A stretch of DNA of 64,000 bases from Achatina immaculata (Eukaryota; Mollusca; Gastropoda; Stylommatophora; Achatinidae): contig CM019692.1 in assembly GCA_009760885.1 (NCBI GenBank), positions 50,249,430 through 50,313,429 on the forward strand, given 5' to 3'. Positions 1 through 9,723 of this stretch are shown here, in pieces. The translations under genes were made by a program, and so were the position numbers. The notes under the pieces were generated by a model that was given only the letters and a program-made list of their open reading frames with translations, did no database searches and was not told where the DNA came from. Position 1 is the first letter of the stretch. Each line of letters opens with the position of its first letter.

Positions 1-463
1 TTGCTGTGGTTTGAGTTCAAGGTCGTTTCTGTGATTTCATAGCAAGGGGATTTAACAGTTGACCTTTGGAAGGGCGTGGAGCAGTTGGATAATCTTTGAT
101 CCGTTGGTGGATCACAGCTTTTGATCTACGTGTGGCGGAGTGACTGACAGATGAATTTAACATTGGAAATTTGAGTCAGGTGCTGACGATGAGAACTTGA
201 CATTGTGAACAAATTTTTACCTGCCGACTAATTAGAATTATCATAACAAAACAGAAGATAGAATAATATTTGTAATTCATTCATGACAGCTTTGTTTCCC
301 ATTGACAGCGAGGACTGAACGAACTGTCAGAAGACTGAGGCATGTGATGATGATTTTGCTGTTACTGTGGCCCGATTATGAGTGAGTCGATGTTGATAAG
401 AATGAACCGTTTGGGAAGTTACTCACCAGAGCTTTACATGCTTCAGGAATAGCTCAAATCTAA
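1..463. other. Gene-free stretch, nothing recognised
   Basis: Moderately AT-rich single-copy-looking sequence. I see no long open frame, no RNA gene signature and no strong tandem structure on either strand. Confidence 0.5.
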
Positions 464-465
464 TT

Positions 466-665
466 GAAAACCATCTTCCAAGACGAAAAGTGTCATTATA
501 CCCACTTCAAAACCATCTTTCAAGACAAAAAGTGTCATTATACCTGCTTCGAAGCCATCTTCCAATGCGAAGTGCCATTATACCTGTTTCAAAGATGTTA
601 TACCTGTTTCCAAGAAGAAAAGATAACATATATCTGCTTCAAACGTCGTCTGAGACGAAAGTGCC
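466..665. repeat. Degenerate ~42-bp minisatellite
   Basis: About four to five imperfect units built around AGTGTCATTATACC and CAAAACCATCTT. The first two units are 42 bp and later ones shrink to about 39 bp. Because the period is a multiple of three, overlapping open frames of 80-94 codons cross the array (464-748 and 490-738). Those frames are by-products of periodicity and have no recognisable domain. Confidence 0.7.
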
Positions 666-914
666 ATTACAAATCATTGTGTTCAGCATCCACATACATC
701 CATGTATGCTCATTTTGTGTGTGTGGGTGGGTGGGTAATATCTTGTAAATGTACTATATGATCGTTTATATGTATATTTGCGCTTAAACGCAATATCGTG
801 GACCTCATGGTTTCAGGAAATCGGGAGTGCTCAGCGAATGATGATGATGATGTGATTACACCCGCTTGCGAAAAGTTAAAATATATGTGATACATTTGCA
901 CTGTATTTCGTAAT

Positions 915-983
915 GCAGCATTACGAAACCCTTCACAGACAACACAAGGGCAGCATTACGAAACCCTTCACAGACAACACAAG
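915..983. repeat. Direct duplication, 35-bp unit x2
   Basis: The unit beginning GCAGCATTACGAAACCC occurs twice in direct succession (915-949 and 950-983) with no mismatch that I can see, so the duplication is recent. Confidence 0.85.
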
Positions 984-1311
984 CAATGAACGCAATGCTA
1001 ACACTGAAAGAAAATCTGTTTCATAACTTTGCCGCGTTTAGATAAGAATTCTTTAGCGCCAAAATGACTCGCGGATGTAAAATCTAGGACGGGTTAACCT
1101 TTGACCTGGATAACTGTACATGTGTTTTGGCGGTCTGTTTTGCTTCCTCTCTTTATATACAGAAGAAGACGTGGATGAGGATGTCAGCAACTGTCCGCCG
1201 ACGCGGCTGCAGTGGAGCCAAGGAGCAGTTAGTCCCCCGTGTTTTTACAGGAGACTGCAGCTGATGATGTCTCAAGAGTTTTGTTATAGATTTTTGTCTA
1301 GCTACAGTATC

Positions 1312-1792
1312 TAAGGAGCAGACAGAACTACAATAATAAGATTTGTAAGGGCATGCATCTTTCCCATCGCAACATATGCCTGTGAGACCTGGACACTTAA
1401 CAATACAGCTGAGAAACACATAAATGCCTTTGAATGCAAATACTACAGAAGAGTTCTTCAAATATCATGGACACGCAAAAAAAAAAAAAGAACAAATATA
1501 TCCATACTGCAAGAACCTAATGTTGTAGAAGGCTGGCTAGTAAAGAGGATTAAACAGAGAAAACTTAAATATTTTGGATATTCATGAGAATTTAGAGAAG
1601 ACAATCTTGAAAGGGTAAATAATGGGATAAAAGAAAGAGAGGAAGACCAAGGCGAAGATGGCTGCAAGACATCGTTGATAATCGGCAAATGGATGCATCA
1701 GCAGGGCATCTTGCTTACAACCGAGAGGCCTACATGAGAGCTGTTAGGGAGGTAAAGTTCCGCAAGGGACATGCAAATGACTGACTGACTGA
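1312..1792 (+). mobile_element. L3-family LINE, 3'-terminal fragment
   Basis: Matches the 3' ends at 29247-29840 and, on the other strand, 6099-6653. The decayed frames correspond to the end of the reverse transcriptase and the C-terminal tail seen in this family (ACETWTL near the start; the basic GRPRRRW-type motif followed by a KGHA-like end). The copy ends in a (TGAC)n microsatellite at about 1777-1792. Internal deletions and stops make it a dead fragment. Its 5' truncation is typical of target-primed reverse transcription. Confidence 0.75.
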
Positions 1793-1907
1793 AGTATCTT
1801 TAAGACTGGAGAAGACGTCCTCATAGCACAAGACGATGAAGCGACGCTAGGATGAGAAATATAAACCTCTGAAAGGTCTAGACTCGAAACACGCTCACAG
1901 GTAGGTA

Positions 1908-2625
1908 AGTAAACCAAGAATAAACCATGAAAGGATCAAGGCACCCAACACGACGAAATATAGATAAATAAACCATGAAAGGATCAAGGCACCCAACATG
2001 ACGAAATATAGATAAATAAACCATGAAAGGATCAAGGCACCCAACATGACGAAATATAGGTAAATAAACCATTAAAGGATCAAGGCACCCAACACGACGA
2101 AATATAGATAAATAAACCATGAAAGGATCAAGGCACCCAACACGACGAAATATAGATAAATAAACCATGAAAGGATCAAGGCACCCAACATGACGAAATA
2201 TAGATAAATAAACCATGAAAGGATCAAGGCACCCAACACGACGAAATATATGTAAATAAACCATGAAAGGATAAAGGCACCCAACACGACGAAATATAGG
2301 TAAATAAACCTTGGAGATATCAAGACTCGAAGCATAAACAAATATAAGTAAATAAACTAGAAAATAAAACAAAGAGATCAAGTCTCCCTCCGTAATCAAA
2401 TATAGGCAAATAAACTACGAATGAACTATGGAGAAATCAAAGTTCTCAACATAATCAAATATAGGCAAATAAACTACGAATAAAACCATGAAGAGTTCGA
2501 GAGTCTAAAACCATGAAGAGTTCAAGAGTCTACACATAACCAAATACAGGTAAATAAACTACTAATAAACCACTGACAGATCAAAATTCTAAATATAACC
2601 AAATATCGCCAAATGAACTACTTCT
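1908..2625. repeat. 48-bp minisatellite with degenerate tail
   Basis: About eight well-conserved 48-bp units (core AGGATCAAGGCACCCAACA) span 1908-2320. They are followed by more diverged copies carrying CAAATATAGGCAAATAAAC to about 2625. Forty-eight is divisible by three, so a 173-codon minus-strand frame (1878-2399) reads as a 16-residue repeat (VGCLDPFMVYLSIFR-like). It has no flanking gene signals and I treat it as non-coding. Confidence 0.85.
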
Positions 2626-3263
2626 AAAACACTCCACACTTAAAATTTTTTCTTATATTCTGGAAATGAAGCACTGGAAAGACCATTTAAGTTCATTTCA
2701 CAGACCACCAAGATCATTTAGCTCGTTTCCCACACGGTGATCCATCATTACCATCAGTCTGATGAACGAGCGAATGGGAAGAGAAACGACGAGACATCCA
2801 GAAGAATGATACCCATCGGACCAGCATAGAAAGAGCACGTGATTCATGGCTAGCAGCAGATGAAGGCATATCGTGTTTAATAAGCCGAAGAGTTATGGAA
2901 CCTGAACAGCTTTGGTATTGATCAGTTTGCCATCCCCGAGACACAGATAAGGTCATGCATCCAAGTTATTGTTTGTTTTTTTTTCCAAACAAACTATAAC
3001 CCGTCGAAAATGACAAAATAAGCAATGAAAATGTTTAATTATGCATTGAAAAAAAAAAAAAAACTACTTAAAAATTTCTCACCTCCTAACATTTTGGCCA
3101 TGTAATTAATAAAAAACTGTGGACAAACTAAAAAAGTCTGGCAAGTTTTGCGCCTGATAAAGTTCACGCGCATGCGCAAACCTCACATATATAGATTGTA
3201 AATAAAACAGTTTGTGCTGACCTAATGGAGAATCAAGTAAAAAGAAGTAAAGACCGGGGAGGA
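2626..3263. other. Gene-free stretch
   Basis: No recognised gene or repeat except poly-T (about 2969-2984) and poly-A (about 3049-3063) runs. A short minus-strand frame at 2714-2956 has no recognisable motif. Confidence 0.5.
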
Positions 3264-3283
3264 GGGGGGGGGGGGGGGGGGGG
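3264..3283. repeat. Poly-G tract (20 G)
   Basis: Uninterrupted run of 20 G within a purine-rich stretch. Such tracts are prone to slippage and G-quadruplex formation, and the exact length should be treated with caution in any assembly. Confidence 0.9.
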
Positions 3284-3351
3284 AACCACACACATTCGTA
3301 AATCTATCACCAGAAAATGCAGATAGCTCTCGACATACATCTTGGTTCACT

Positions 3352-3532
3352 AGCTAGATGGGTTAAGGGAAGATTTGATCAAGATTGGAGAGAATTGGTC
3401 TACAGACAGGCTAGATGGGTTAAGGGAGGAAGATTTGATCAAGATTGGAGAGAAATAATCCATACACGAGCCAGATGGGTTAAGGGAAGATTTGATCAAG
3501 ATTGGAGAGAATTGGTCTACAGACAGGCAGGA
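3352..3532. repeat. 57-bp tandem repeat, left flank of the RTE-like insertion
   Basis: Three units of about 57 bp (core GATTTGATCAAGATTGGAGA). The same unit reappears at 5866-5927, immediately beyond the LINE at 3533-5864, so the LINE landed inside this array. The repeat is in frame with the LINE relic, which lengthens the apparent open frame at 3317-4291 with a repetitive, non-LINE N-terminus (RFDQDW three times). Confidence 0.85.
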
Positions 3533-5752
3533 GGTTATAAATTAATTGAATGGGCAAGAATACACAGCATGGTTGTAGGAAACACCTGGTTTAAACACTA
3601 TCCTCGAAGACTGGCAACGTGGTGCAGCCCAGACAAAAAGACTTTTAACCAGACAGACTACATATTAATCAACAAACGATTCCGCAATGCATTACTGACA
3701 ACAAAAACCATGCCAGGAGCTGACTGCAATAGTGACCATGATCCACTCTGTGGAAAAGTTAGAATAAAACTAAAGAAAGCAGGCAGAAAAGTGAGAAACA
3801 TCAAACTGAATACAGAACTTCTTAAAAATGACCAAGAACTGCGAGAACAATACAAAGTTATTATAACAAATAGATACAATGCAGTAGCAAAGATAAATAG
3901 TATAGATGAAGAGTGGGAAATGTTAAGAGATTCTATCCACCAAACTGTTAAGGAGATAATACCACCAAAAAAAGAAGCCCCTAAAAATAAATGGATCACA
4001 GACGACATCTTAGGACTGATGGACAAGAGGAGGAGGAGTAAAAATAACGAGGAAAAATACAGCAAGATAAATAAAGAAATAAGACGCAAATGCAGAGAAG
4101 CAAAAGAAGTGTGGTTAAATGAGCAGTGCAGACAGATAGAGGACTCTCATATTAAAGACAGCAAAAACATGCACAAACGAATTAGTGAACTCACATGCAG
4201 GAAAACAAAATATACCACAGGATGCCTGAAATCGAAAGAAGGTAAAATGTTAATGGGAAAACAAGACATTGTGGACAGAGTATATCGGTGAGCTATATGG
4301 AGGAGAAAGACCAGAATTAACACCAGATACTGAAAACTGTGAGGGACCACCAATACTTGAAGATGAAATCATAGATGCCATCAAACACATGAAGAAAGGA
4401 AAAGCGACTGGGCCTGATAATATAATAATAGAAGAAATAGAGGCACTAGAGGAGACAGGAATAAAAATAATAACCAAGTTACTGAATGACATTTACAACA
4501 GTGGTTATATTCCTAGTGACCTGATTAAATCCACGTTTATAGCACTACCAAAGAAACCAGGTGCAAAGGAATGTGACGACCACCGGACTATCAGCCTCTC
4601 ATGTCACATAACGAAGCTACTTCTGAGAATCATTATGAGAAGAACAAGGAAAAAGATAAAAATGGAAATAGCAGATGAACAGTTTGGATTTGTTGAAGGA
4701 AAAGGAACACACAATGCCATTTATGCTTTACGAACACTAACAGAAAGAGCTTAGATGTACAGAAAGATCTCTACTTATGCTTCATTGATTACACCAAGGC
4801 TTTTGACAAGGTGAAACATAATGAAATTATTAAAATGCTTGAAGACATCAATATAGACGGCAAAGACCTGAGGATTGTAAAACATCTATACTGGCAGCAA
4901 GAAGCAGCAGTTCGAGTTGAAAATAGAATTGGAAAATATCAACCTATAAAGCAAGGGGTGCGACAAGGATGTGTACTATCTCCAGGCCTTTTTTCTCTGT
5001 ACAGCGAGAGTATTCTAAGAACAATCATCACAGAACCAGGCATAAAAACTGGAGGATACAATATTAACAACCTTCGGTATGCTGACGACACAGTACTGAT
5101 AGCTGAGAACCAACAAGACCTGCAAAATCTCTTGGATAAAGTCGCCAAAGAAAGTGAACAGAAAGGCCTTACTTTGAACATCAAAAAGACAGAGACTATG
5201 GTTATATCGAAGAAACAGAATCCACCAAAATGCAGTATTAAATTAAACGGAACTATTCTAAAGCAGGTGCAGAAATTCAAATACCTTGGAGCAGTAATAA
5301 CTTCAGATGGGAAATGCAGAACAGAAATTAGGAACAGAATAGGCCAAGCAAAGACTGCATTTCAGAGAATGAGAAACATATTAGCTAACACATCTTTATC
5401 AATGAATGTTAGAAAACGAGTCCTAAAATGCTATATTGAACCTATCTTGTTATATGGAAGTGAATCATGGACAATAGGCAAATCTGCACAAAAATCATTG
5501 GAAGCAGCAGAAATGTGGTTTATTAGAAGAATGTTGCGAATCCCCTGGACAGCAAAAATAACTAATGAAGAATGCATGAGAAGAGCTGGAGAGACAAAAA
5601 ACCTTGTCAGAAGGATAAGAGAGAGACAATGTACTTTCATATGACATGCAATGAGAAGAGGGGGCATTGAAAATATTATAACAACAGGAAAAATAGAAGG
5701 AAGAAGATCAAGAGGAAGAGCAAGAGAAATGATACTGGACAGTCTGGCGGGA
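3533..5752 (+). pseudogene. Broken endonuclease-reverse transcriptase ORF of the RTE-like LINE
   Basis: The product would nick target DNA and copy element RNA in the nucleus. The C-terminal part of the APE endonuclease is present: a GNTWF segment, TWCSPD, and GADCNSDH with the SDH triad at 3731-3739. A linker rich in Lys and Glu follows, then RT motifs: KKGKATGPDN (from about 4395), ALPKKPG, FIDYTKAFDKVKH (from about 4782), GVRQGCVLSP, and the catalytic YADD at 5078-5089. The C-terminus reads YGSESWT and later GRSRGRAREM. The frame changes near 4278 and again near 4753. Compared with the 3' fragment at 23496-23832, a Gly codon became TGA at about 5643 and a Trp codon became TAG at about 5755, so the copy is inactive. 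Confidence 0.85.
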
Positions 5753-5864
5753 TAGTGTGAGAGGAGATCACCAACTGAACTGATGGCCTGCATGAAGGAT
5801 CGGGTACTCTGGAGAAGCATAATAGCCAACGCCAGTCGGCACGGCACATGCTGATGATGATGAT
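3533..5864 (+). mobile_element. RTE/BovB-like non-LTR retrotransposon, 5'-truncated
   Basis: A LINE copy bounded by the 11-bp target-site duplication GACAGGCAGGA at 3522-3532 and 5865-5875, with a 3' tail of GATGAT repeats (about 5851-5866). It starts inside the endonuclease domain, so roughly the first two thirds of that domain is missing. It runs through reverse transcriptase to a basic C-terminal region. Microsatellite-type tails and an APE-type endonuclease fit the RTE clade, and the RT motifs resemble BovB-type elements as I remember them. It is the longest member of a family with 3' fragments at 14531, 23496, 41831 and 42786. Confidence 0.85.
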
Positions 5865-5865
5865 G

Positions 5866-5930
5866 ACAGGCAGGAAGGGTTAAGGGAAGATTTGATCAAG
5901 ATTGGAGATAAATGGTCTACAGGCCAGAAC
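5866..5930. repeat. 57-bp tandem repeat unit, right flank of the RTE-like insertion
   Basis: One more unit of the repeat at 3352-3532 (GATTTGATCAAGATTGGAGA is intact). It shows that the array continued across the insertion point before the LINE arrived. Confidence 0.8.
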
Positions 5931-6059
5931 GAGAGACAAGGGAGGAGATATGACAAAAGGCCGAAAAAAGAAATGGTGACGGGGCCAGATAGGGCGGGGA
6001 AACCTGTAAGGAAGATATCATGAAGTAGAGAGAGATGTGATGAACTACCAGGGCAATGG

Positions 6060-6068
6060 TGGAGGAGG

Positions 6069-6098
<30 letters not shown>
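6060..6098. repeat. (GA)n microsatellite
   Basis: Purine-only GA run that abuts the tail end of the antisense L3 fragment which follows. Confidence 0.85.
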
Positions 6099-6099
<1 letters not shown>

Positions 6100-6653
6100 G
6101 TCAGTCATTAGCATGTCCCTTGCGGAAGTTTTGCCTCCCTGAAAGCTCTTCTGTAGGCCTCTCGGTTGTAAGAAAGATGGACTGCTGCTTATGCATCCAT
6201 TTGCAGATTATCAACGACGTCTTGCAGCCACCTTCGCCTTGGTCTTCCTCTCTTTCTTTTTCCCATTATGTACCCTTCCAAGACTGTCTTCTCTAAATTA
6301 TCATGACGTTTACTGTGTTCAAAATATTTAAGTTTCTCTGTTTCATCCTCGTTACTAGCCAGCCGTCTTCAATATTAAGTTATTGTAGTATGGATATATT
6401 TGTTCTTTTTTGTGTCCATGATATTTGAAGAACTCTTCTGTAACATTTACATTCAAAGGCATTTCTCAGCTGTTTTATTAAGTGTCTATGCCTTACTGGC
6501 ATGTGTTGAGATGGGAAAGATGCGTGCCCTTAAAAAGCTTATGTTTGTAGTTCTGTCTGTTCCTCTCTACAGCTTATTTAGTTGTTTTACTTTCTGAAGA
6601 GCGACAGATGTCCTTTTAAATTTCCCTCATTGTGTCTCCATTATTAGTTAGCA
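6099..6653 (-). mobile_element. L3-family LINE 3' fragment, antisense
   Basis: Reverse complement of the family seen at 1312-1792 and 29247-29840. The 3' end lies at 6099, with a (TGAC)-like tail and the conserved end that includes GCAAGGGACATGC. The fragment enters the element in the RT C-terminal region (the GDTMREI-like segment near 6650). Stops and deletions are present. The plus-strand frame at 6400-6597 is only its shadow. Confidence 0.75.

Positions 6654-6695
<42 letters not shown>
6654..6695. repeat. (GA)n microsatellite
   Basis: About 40 bases of GA repeats directly after the L3 fragment. Confidence 0.85.
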
Positions 6696-6698
<3 letters not shown>

Positions 6699-6819
6699 AG
6701 AACCGAATTAGGAAGGAAGATATGTTAAGGATGGAGAAAAATAGTCAAAGAAATCTGACAGGGAACTGTACAATGTACTAGATGGGGATAACATTAAACA
6801 TTTGTCCTTTACCTAGTTC

Positions 6820-7921
6820 TTCTTCTTCTTCTTCTTCTTCTTCTTCTTCTTCGCTCACTTCTACCACCAAAAACCGCACTGTGAACCTACTGAATTCACT
6901 CCTGTGGTCCTCGTTAGGTCCCGTGGTCCCCTGTGTGGTCCCCGAAAAGACCACACGAGATCCACGAGAGGACCACAAGGGATTCAGAGTATCACAGTGC
7001 TTTAGCCTGTATTCTTGGTGGGTCTCGGAAGCGGGATTGCGTGACACCGTGGTTTTCATTGCACCAGTTTGATCTAGAGTTGGACTTTCTCACCGGAAAA
7101 CCTCGACGTGTTTTGGATATGAGTATATCCCCGCTGGGTGAGAGGTGGTAGCCCACCCAGGCCAGACTTGGACTTTCTCACCGGAAAACCTCGACATGTT
7201 TTGAGATATCCGTGTATCACCGCCGGGTGAGAGGTGGTTGCCCATCCAGTCCAGGGTTGGACTTTCTCACCGGAAAACCTCAGCGTGATTAGGATACGCA
7301 AACATCCCCGCCGGGTGAGAGGTGGTTGCCTATCTAGACTTCCCTGGTCCAGTGTCTCCGACTTCAGCATTTTGCGGTCGTGACCGCCACCCTTCCTAGT
7401 TGTGACCAGGATGGAGCTTTTGTCCAGGAGGACGAATCCTCGCCACTAGTGACTTCTACCCCTGGGTTGAGCCGGTTTAGGCATTATCCCAGTATGGGCG
7501 TGTTTGGGACGGGACCGACCTCTAGGGCAGAGGTACTGTGACATGCATAGCCTTCAAGATTCACCCCTGGTATGAGCCGGTTTAAGCAAAATTCACCAGT
7601 ATGGGTGTTTATCAGGCGTTACCGACCTCTAGAGCGGAGGTGGCATGACATGTCTAGCCATCAAGTTCCACCCCTGGTGTGTGCCGGTTTAGGCATATTT
7701 CACCAGTGTAGGTGTATTTCGGACGTGGGCGGCCTCTAGAGCAGAGGTGCCGTGGTATAGCTCTCGTAGCTATACTACTGGACATACCGGTTAAACTTCA
7801 CTTTCCACCACCTTTTCCCATCGGCGCCGCACAGCAACCTTTATTTCTTTTCCTCATTTACTTCCTTAACCGGGAGGAGCTTCACTCCACGCGCGGCATT
7901 TGAAGAGTCTCGCCAGCAGTG
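6820..7921 (-). mobile_element. GAA-tailed non-autonomous element, copy A (short form, 3+3 monomers)
   Basis: Flanked by the 13-bp target-site duplication CTTTACCTAGTTC (6807-6819 and 7922-7934), so the ends are secure. On the plus strand it opens with CTT repeats and ends CGCCAGCAGTG. Read on the minus strand it starts CACTGCTGGCG and ends in a (GAA)n tail, the layout of a retroposed element, so I orient it minus. Inside are three ~88-bp subunits carrying CTCACCGG...CCGGGTGAG (about 7080-7340) and about three ~105-bp subunits carrying CCGGTTTAGGCA and CCTCTAGAGC (about 7455-7760). Frames on either strand are short and subunit lengths are not multiples of three. I see no protein-coding capacity. 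Confidence 0.85.
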
Positions 7922-7934
7922 CTTTACCTAGTTC

Positions 7935-8520
7935 ATTTCACTATTTCTTTCAAACCCAAACCGCTGACTATTTCTCCCCAGTCGAGTCCATGTATTGCTT
8001 CCACTCTCGCGAGGAAGAAATTATCAAAGAGCAGAACTGGGTAAGAACTAAATAACGACTGCTCAGATACACTGTGACAAAGCAACACAAGTGGGACTCG
8101 TGCTGTTTTGTTCAACTCTTGCCCTTTTTTTTTTTTACAAATTCTTCTTCTTATCTTTTAATCTGGCATCTGTTTCTCTCATAAAGATGGTACTTAACCC
8201 CCAGTGTTCCTTACCGCCACATAATTTCTCTTCCTGCGCTGCAGGCGCGGACCATGACGATGAGGCGACTCTCTCCTGAAGGCACTATTCCTGGATGGCA
8301 TGCCCCCCCCCCCCCACAGCTGCTTGCTTTGATGTTTCTTTTTTACTATTTTCTTGCTTTTCCCCCTTTAACAGTCCTTAACCACAGACAGAACCACGTC
8401 CTTATGAATGCCACCTGTTTGACAGAAACAAACAAGTCATCCATCTTTGTTTACTTTTATAATGGCAATCGTGTATCATTTTTAACGAGTACTGTATTGT
8501 AGCATGGCCTTGTAAGTAAA
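7935..8520. other. Gene-free stretch
   Basis: No recognised gene. It contains a T-rich run (about 8126-8137), a poly-C run (about 8302-8314) and short frames without motifs. Confidence 0.45.
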
Positions 8521-8563
8521 GATTATTGTTGTTGTTATGATTATTATTATTATTATTAATGAA
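8521..8563. repeat. GTT/ATT microsatellite
   Basis: Short trinucleotide runs (GTT then ATT) that lead into the next minisatellite. Confidence 0.75.
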
Positions 8564-8626
8564 AATGATCATGAAAATGATCAAACCGTAAACAAAATAG
8601 TAACATCGAATAGCGACAGAGTGGAA

Positions 8627-9076
8627 CAAGAACACATATATACAAGAACAGGATAAGAGTGTATAACAGGGAGACAATCTCTGGTAACAAGAACACGTAA
8701 ATACAAGAACAGGATAAGAGTGTATAACAGGGAGACAATCACTGGTAACAAGAACACGTAATATACAAGAACAGGATAAGAGTGTATAACAGGGAGACAA
8801 TCACTGGTAACAAGAACACGTAAATACAAGAACAGGGTAAGAGTGTATAACAGGGAGACAATCACTGGTAACAAGAACACGTAAACACAAGAACAGGATA
8901 AGAGTGTATAACAGGGAGACAATCTCTGGTAACAAGAACACGAATATACAAGAACAGGATAAGAGTGTATAACAGGGAGACAATCTCTGGTAACAAGAAC
9001 ACGTATATACAAGAACAGGATAAGAGTGTATAACAGGGAGATATCTCTGGTAACAAGAACACGAATATACAAGAAG
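8627..9076. repeat. ~60-bp minisatellite, about 7.5 units
   Basis: Units of 59-61 bp with core GATAAGAGTGTATAACAGGG and GGTAACAAGAACACG. Differences between units are single substitutions (for example CTCTGG versus CACTGG) and one- or two-base indels. Long minus-strand frames (up to 202 codons, 8581-9189) are Ser/Cys/Leu-rich repeats created by the array. Confidence 0.9.
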
Positions 9077-9079
9077 AAA

Positions 9080-9635
9080 ATGAATTTTCGAATCATTTTC
9101 TTGAAGAAACATTGCTGATGGAAGATTTGCCTCTTATGCTGATGGACGTTCTCGAGGTCAAAGAGCCTAATCTGTGGAGAATCAATCAAGAGTCAGACAA
9201 ACATTGGGAACTGAAGTAATGTGCGTCACCTAGAAAAGTTCGACAACTAGGAAGTCGTGGCAGAACACTTGATCTTAAAGTATAATCTGCGTAGAAAGAA
9301 AAATGTGAAAATTTTGGATTAGAATTTAACAAAACAAATAAGAAAATTAACAATCTGAACCGCAGCTACCAGCAGTCAACAGATATTTCTCTGTGTACGT
9401 AGGAAAAGCTTATTGTACCAGCGCTGAATTTTGCATATTATTTTAAAACAAATAATCTCTTACATACTTATCTCTTATTTACGTATCCGTTTAGTTATTC
9501 TCTTTTACTTGGATATTTTTGTACATTAAATATATTCTAACATATACATACATCTTTGCAGAATATAATATTTAATTTGATTTTTTAACAAATGAAATAT
9601 TTTTATTTTAATGAATACTTGTAACAAAACCAAGG
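9080..9635. other. AT-rich gene-free stretch
   Basis: AT-rich sequence without recognised coding, RNA or repeat structure. Confidence 0.5.
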
Positions 9636-9723
9636 GGGTAGACCAAGACAGAGATAGAAAGACAACATAAAAGAAATTGGTGGAAATTAGTGTCACCAAC
9701 TGGAGAAAGAGAAGATTAGGAAT
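9636..9723 (+). mobile_element. L4-family LINE C-terminal fragment, left half
   Basis: Matches the antisense fragment at 52430-52742. The frame would read GRPRQRW, then a K/E-rich region, then VTNW. It is cut by GAA-family copy B and resumes at 11032-11110. The uninterrupted copy near 52.53 kb shows the empty-site arrangement. Confidence 0.75.

Noticed and set aside
6782..7370. Overlapping frames of 60-98 codons recurring in GAA-family copies
   Set aside because: Frames differ between copies, monomer lengths are not multiples of three, and both strands are equally open; judged non-coding.
8581..9189. 202-codon Cys/Ser-rich minus-strand frame
   Set aside because: Generated by the ~60-bp minisatellite; no start context, no domain.
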